Below the pieces are notes generated by a model. That model had not been told where the DNA came from and did no database searches. It worked only from the letters and a program-made list of their open reading frames with translations. The position numbers and the translations under genes were made by a program. 64,000 bases of DNA, from the NCBI RefSeq assembly GCF_030159955.1, contig NZ_BSNK01000002.1:1302001-1366000 (forward strand). The letters run 5' to 3'. Positions 61,112 through 64,000 of this stretch are shown piece by piece. Numbering within the stretch: position 1 is the first letter of the stretch; every line of letters starts with the position of its first letter. The stretch comes from Algimonas ampicilliniresistens. GTDB taxonomy: Bacteria > Pseudomonadota > Alphaproteobacteria > Caulobacterales > Maricaulaceae.

Positions 61112-62358
61112 TAGCCAAGCTCCCGCTTGAACATCTCTTCCTGTTCCAGCAGCATTTGCGGCGGATCAGCATAGACTTGTTCGAACATGGTGAAGTCGTC
61201 GACCTGTGGACCGCTATCGACGGTGCCTAGGGCTTCGGCCTTTTTGTAGGTTTCACGGACGAAGAGTTTAGCCTCTTTGGCTTGGGCTTCGTGCCGTTCT
61301 TCATCCCATTCGCCAATTTTGATGAGATGGGTTTTTAAACGGTCCACCGGATCACCAAACGGCCAGACTTCGGCTTCATTGGCGGGGCGGTATTTGCTCG
61401 GATCATCCGACGTGGAGTGACCCTCTTTGCGATAGGTGAAATGTTCGATGACCGTCGCGCCGCCGCCTTTACGGGCGCGCTCCGCCGCCCAACTGGTCGC
61501 CGCATAAACGGCCAATGCGTCATTGCCGTCCACGCGCAAGGTCGCGAGACCGTAGCCCGTGCCGCGCGCGGCAAAGCTCTCGCCTTCGCCCATGGCGATG
61601 CCTTGGAAGCTGGAAATGGCCCACTGGTTGTTGACCACATTGATAATGCAGGGCGCGCGGTAGGTCGACGCGAAGTTGAGCGCGTAGTGGAAGTCACCTT
61701 CCGCCGTTGCGCCTTCGCCGGTGAAGGTCGACGCAATACTGTCTTTGTTCTTATAGGCTTCGGCCATCGCCCAGCCGACCGCTTGGATCAGCTGCGTGCC
61801 GAGATTGCCCGAGATCGAGAAGAAGCCATGTTTGCGGAAGCTGTAGAGGACCGGGATATTCTTACCCTGTAGCGGGTCACCGGAATTTGACAGACACTGG
61901 TTCATCATTTCCAGCATCGATGCGCCGCGATTGATCAGAATGCCCTGCTGCCGATAGGTCGGGAAGATCATGTCGTCATCGCGCAAAGCTTGGGCATGGC
62001 CGACGGATACGGCCTCTTCGCCCGCGCTCTTCATATAGAAACTCATCTTGCCTTGGCGCTGCATAGCAAACATGCGTTCATCCATCGCGCGGGTCAGCAT
62101 CATGTCGTGCAGCATTTTGCGCTTCACATCCGCCGTTAGACCCGGAATCCATTCGCCCGCCGTATCGCCATTGAACCGCATCACGCGGATCAGCTTAAGC
62201 GCATGTTCCGCCGTTTCGTGATCGTCGCACATCGGATCAGGCCGGGGCGGCGTATGGTCCGCCGGGACAGAGATGTGACTATAATCCGGCGTGTCACCTG
62301 GCCGAAAGGGCGGCTCTGGCACATACATACGGGATTGATTGGTCTTGGTTTTAGCCAT
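61111..62358 (-). CDS. bkdA1: Branched-chain 2-oxoacid dehydrogenase E1 alpha subunit
   Basis: Alpha half of E1, 415 residues, first gene of the operon. The thiamine diphosphate motif is GEGATAEGDFHYALNFASTYRAPCIINVVNNQWAIS. The phosphorylation-loop region YRKEGHSTSDDPSKYRP and the N-terminal extension RMYVPEPPFRPGDTPDYS are typical of the bacterial BCKDH alpha chain. It is divergent from an Lrp-type gene, the usual place of BkdR. No strong ribosome site precedes the ATG. E3 (lipoamide dehydrogenase) is not in the window. Confidence 0.94.
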   Translation of the reverse strand: MAKTKTNQSRMYVPEPPFRPGDTPDYSHISVPADHTPPRPDPMCDDHETAEHALKLIRVMRFNGDTAGEWIPGLTADVKRKMLHDMMLTRAMDERMFAMQRQGKMSFYMKSAGEEAVSVGHAQALRDDDMIFPTYRQQGILINRGASMLEMMNQCLSNSGDPLQGKNIPVLYSFRKHGFFSISGNLGTQLIQAVGWAMAEAYKNKDSIASTFTGEGATAEGDFHYALNFASTYRAPCIINVVNNQWAISSFQGIAMGEGESFAARGTGYGLATLRVDGNDALAVYAATSWAAERARKGGGATVIEHFTYRKEGHSTSDDPSKYRPANEAEVWPFGDPVDRLKTHLIKIGEWDEERHEAQAKEAKLFVRETYKKAEALGTVDSGPQVDDFTMFEQVYADPPQMLLEQEEMFKRELG

Positions 62359-62401
62359 GAATTGGATATGCCCTATAAGCCTGTTTTGGGTTCAAAACGC
62401 C

Positions 62402-62453
62402 CAATTGCTACCCATCTATGTCACAATCGCGTGCATCGCACCTCGGCAATTGC
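62402..62453. promoter_or_regulatory. Paired CAATTG palindromes between bkdA1 and bkdR
   Basis: CAATTGC at 62402-62408 and GCAATTG(C) at 62446-62453 form an inverted pair with centres 45 bases apart, close to a whole number of helical turns. Lrp-family proteins bind as multimers to spaced AT-rich sites, so this pair could be the BkdR target. The match is short. Confidence 0.3.
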
Positions 62454-62547
62454 AGAATCATTGGCAAATTATACCGGGATGCAGTAGGAAGTCCGAAAAC
62501 TTCTTCGCGCGGTCTGCCGACCCGTGTGGTGCCAAGGGGATCCGATT

Positions 62548-63048
62548 ATGAAAACACCGGGCCAGATTGATAATATTGATGCCAAGATCCTGCATCTTCT
62601 ACAAGGGAATGCTGGATTGTCCGTCGCGGAAATCAGCGAACAGGTTGGGCTCAGTAGCTCGCCCTGTTGGCGCCGGATCAAGCGTATGGAAGAACTGGGT
62701 ATAATCGACCAGCGCGTGACCCTACTCGACCGGGAACTGCTCGGCCTTGATTTCGAAGTCTTCGTCGCGGTTAAGCTCAGCCTACCCAACCGTATTAATA
62801 TGGAAAAGTTTGAACAATCCGTCTCGCGCATGCCCGAAGTCGTGCAATGTGCCGTCGTCACTGGCGCCGTCGACTTCATGCTCCGCATCGTCACCACCGA
62901 CATGCACGCCTATGAAAGCTTCCTGCGCGAAACCCTGCTGTCCATCGACCTGATCTCAGACGTCCAAAGCCGGATCGTGCTGAGGCAAGCGAAGGACACG
63001 ACAGCGCTGCCGTTGAATTTGATTAGCAGTGCGGTGCCGCGTTATTGA
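62548..63048 (+). CDS. bkdR: Lrp/AsnC family regulator, probable BkdR
   Basis: Leucine-responsive-type regulator of 166 residues from the ATG at 62548 (AGGGG upstream). The N-terminal helix-turn-helix reads IDAKILHLLQGNAGLSVAEISEQVGLSSSPCWRRIKRMEELGII. The C-terminal ligand-binding RAM domain includes VVQCAVVTGAVDFMLRIVTTDMHAYESFL. Position divergent from the bkd operon is that of BkdR, which activates bkd genes in response to branched-chain amino acids in Pseudomonas. The role here is inferred from context. A longer frame from 62524 is possible. Confidence 0.88.
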   Translation: MKTPGQIDNIDAKILHLLQGNAGLSVAEISEQVGLSSSPCWRRIKRMEELGIIDQRVTLLDRELLGLDFEVFVAVKLSLPNRINMEKFEQSVSRMPEVVQCAVVTGAVDFMLRIVTTDMHAYESFLRETLLSIDLISDVQSRIVLRQAKDTTALPLNLISSAVPRY

Positions 63049-63088
63049 TTAAGTCGGTCAACTTGTCCCTGACCAAAGGGAGAACCAC

Positions 63089-63793
63089 ATGTCCAATCCG
63101 ATCGATCATCCTGGGGGACCGCATTACGTTACTCGAAGTGGTTGGTTACGAGCCGCCGTTCTGGGTGGAAATGACGGAATAATCTCCGTTGCAGCGTTGA
63201 TTGTCGGAGTTGCTGCCGCTGACGCCAGCCCCACTGCCGTGATGATTGCAGGGATAGCAGGTCTTTCTGCTGGAGCGACGTCAATGGCTGCCGGAGAATA
63301 TGTGTCTGTGTCCTCCCAATCGGATATCGAACGTGCGGACATTGTTAGAGAGGCTGACGCGCTCGAAAAGTTTCCAGATGCAGAGTTCGATGAGTTGGTC
63401 GATATTTACCAGAAGCGCGGGCTGACCGAAGAGACGGCTCGTCGCGTGGCGCAAGAACTGACCCAAGCTGACGCTTTGGGCGCACATCTGCGCGACGAAC
63501 TGGGCATGGTCGAGGGTCTCGAGGCCAATCCGCTCCAGGCAGCTTTCTTGTCGGCTCTCGCTTTTAGCTTGGCCGGGGCCATACCGTTACTCGCCGCTGG
63601 GGCCGCACCAGCGGACCGGATCGTGAGCGCTGTTCTAATATCGACTGTGTTGAGTTTGGCCGTTCTGGGTTCGATCGGAGCCAAACTAGGTGGCGCGCCC
63701 ATTATACGCGCTGTCTTGCGTGTCGTTATCCTTGGTCTCTTCGCCCTTGCCGTGACATTTGGTGTCGGCTGGCTCTTTAACGTTACGGTCTAG
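63089..63793 (+). CDS. VIT1/CCC1 family iron/manganese transporter
   Basis: Membrane protein of 234 residues. The start SGWLRAAVLGGNDGIISVAALIVGVAAADAS is the family's first-helix signature. AGLSAGATSMAAGEYVSVSSQSDIERAD forms the second helix and the metal-binding cytoplasmic hinge. A helical cytoplasmic domain (about 75-145) rich in Glu and Asp follows. Three further hydrophobic segments complete the protein. Family members move Fe(II) or Mn(II) out of the cytosol by proton exchange. GGGAG precedes the ATG. It is convergent with uvrB, with a short hairpin (63800-63812) but no T tract between them. Confidence 0.9.
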   Translation: MSNPIDHPGGPHYVTRSGWLRAAVLGGNDGIISVAALIVGVAAADASPTAVMIAGIAGLSAGATSMAAGEYVSVSSQSDIERADIVREADALEKFPDAEFDELVDIYQKRGLTEETARRVAQELTQADALGAHLRDELGMVEGLEANPLQAAFLSALAFSLAGAIPLLAAGAAPADRIVSAVLISTVLSLAVLGSIGAKLGGAPIIRAVLRVVILGLFALAVTFGVGWLFNVTV

Positions 63794-63836
63794 AGCCCTG
63801 CCTCAGCGAGGCATAAGCGCTGACTGGTCAGATCGC

Positions 63837-64000
63837 TTACTCATCCCCCCGCAACTTCACCAACTCATCCCGCAACCGCGCCGCTTCCTCGAACTCCAGA
63901 TTCTCCGCCGCTTCGAACATGCGTTTTTCTAGGTCGGCAGCGACGGCGATCATGTTGCCGCCCATGAAGGGTTCTTGGCCTTCGGCAGCTTCCAATAGAC
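63837..64000 (-). CDS. uvrB: 3' end of excinuclease ABC subunit B (partial)
   Basis: The last 53 codons of a gene truncated by the window edge, reading LLEAAEGQEPFMGGNMIAVAADLEKRMFEAAENLEFEEAARLRDELVKLRGDE in overlapping segments. The UVR motif (LEKRM-x4-A-x-NLEFEEAARLRDEL) at the very C-terminus is the UvrC-interacting end of UvrB. UvrC carries the same motif but in mid-protein, and other UVR proteins are less similar. The stop is TAA at 63839-63837. Confidence 0.82.
   Translation of the reverse strand, partial: LLEAAEGQEPFMGGNMIAVAADLEKRMFEAAENLEFEEAARLRDELVKLRGDE

Noticed and set aside
63800-63812. Terminator between the VIT gene and uvrB
   Set aside because: The stem GCCTC/GAGGC is only five pairs and no T tract follows on either strand.
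1-64000. Mobile elements, prophage genes or CRISPR arrays
   Set aside because: No transposase, integrase, phage structural gene, att-like direct repeats or regularly spaced repeats were seen.

Overview
The window is a chromosomal segment of an alphaproteobacterium. Features that point there are a Tad/Cpa pilus locus, a short SRP RNA of alphaproteobacterial type, the cmk-rpsA-ihfB order, a CycM-like cytochrome c beside pheA, a CYP153-type P450, and a large TonB-dependent receptor next to a flavin-dependent halogenase. The mix resembles marine Hyphomonadaceae/Maricaulales-like bacteria, but the family assignment is an inference. No insertion sequence, integrase, phage gene or CRISPR array was seen. 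Genes are densely packed and many convergent pairs overlap by a few bases.

Layout. 1-4902: end of a Tad pilus locus (cpaE tail, cpaF, tadB, tadC) with a convergent TadD-like TPR lipoprotein. 5071-12195: peptidase, acyltransferase, MarR regulator, NlpC/P60 hydrolase, cytochrome c, pheA, YHS protein and NADH pyrophosphatase. 12376-16680: outer-membrane barrel protein, SRP RNA (ffs), a P450, then dnaX-ybaB. 16681-20529: an exported TIM-barrel protein, a GH10 xylanase-type lipoprotein and gamma-glutamyltransferase. 20560-24023: cmk, rpsA, ihfB, mscL. 24169-29720: M48 protease, class A PBP, CPA1 antiporter and an unknown protein. 29895-39756: a lipoprotein with a duplicated unknown domain, then mostly housekeeping and stress genes (S9 peptidase, TrkH, Hsp33, enoyl-CoA hydratase, aquaporin). 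39895-55948: the most accessory part, with a CYP153 P450, acetyl-CoA synthetase, membrane LytTR regulator, exported BAAT-like hydrolase, TonB receptor, sulfotransferase, halogenase and an RND efflux pair behind a 30-bp palindrome. 56034-58537: a PPIase and HupE/UreJ pair, tRNA-Met and a small unknown protein. 58534-64000: a branched-chain 2-oxoacid dehydrogenase operon (E1alpha-E1beta-E2) with a divergent Lrp-type regulator, a VIT-family transporter and the 3' end of uvrB.

The strongest anomaly is in the E2 gene of that operon. A one-base deficit in a run of six A residues on the coding strand puts the last 54 codons, including the catalytic HRVIDG motif, out of frame. The downstream reading frame is perfectly preserved, so this is a recent mutation, a sequencing error, or a recoding/slippage site. 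Other items worth a look are a set of nested inverted repeats upstream of the MarR gene, the 30-bp palindrome over the RND promoter, the duplicated lipoprotein domain, the receptor-sulfotransferase-halogenase group, and disruption of the usual ffs-dnaX-ybaB-recR order by a P450 and an exported TIM-barrel gene. I did not find a clear case of a wholly new multi-gene system.
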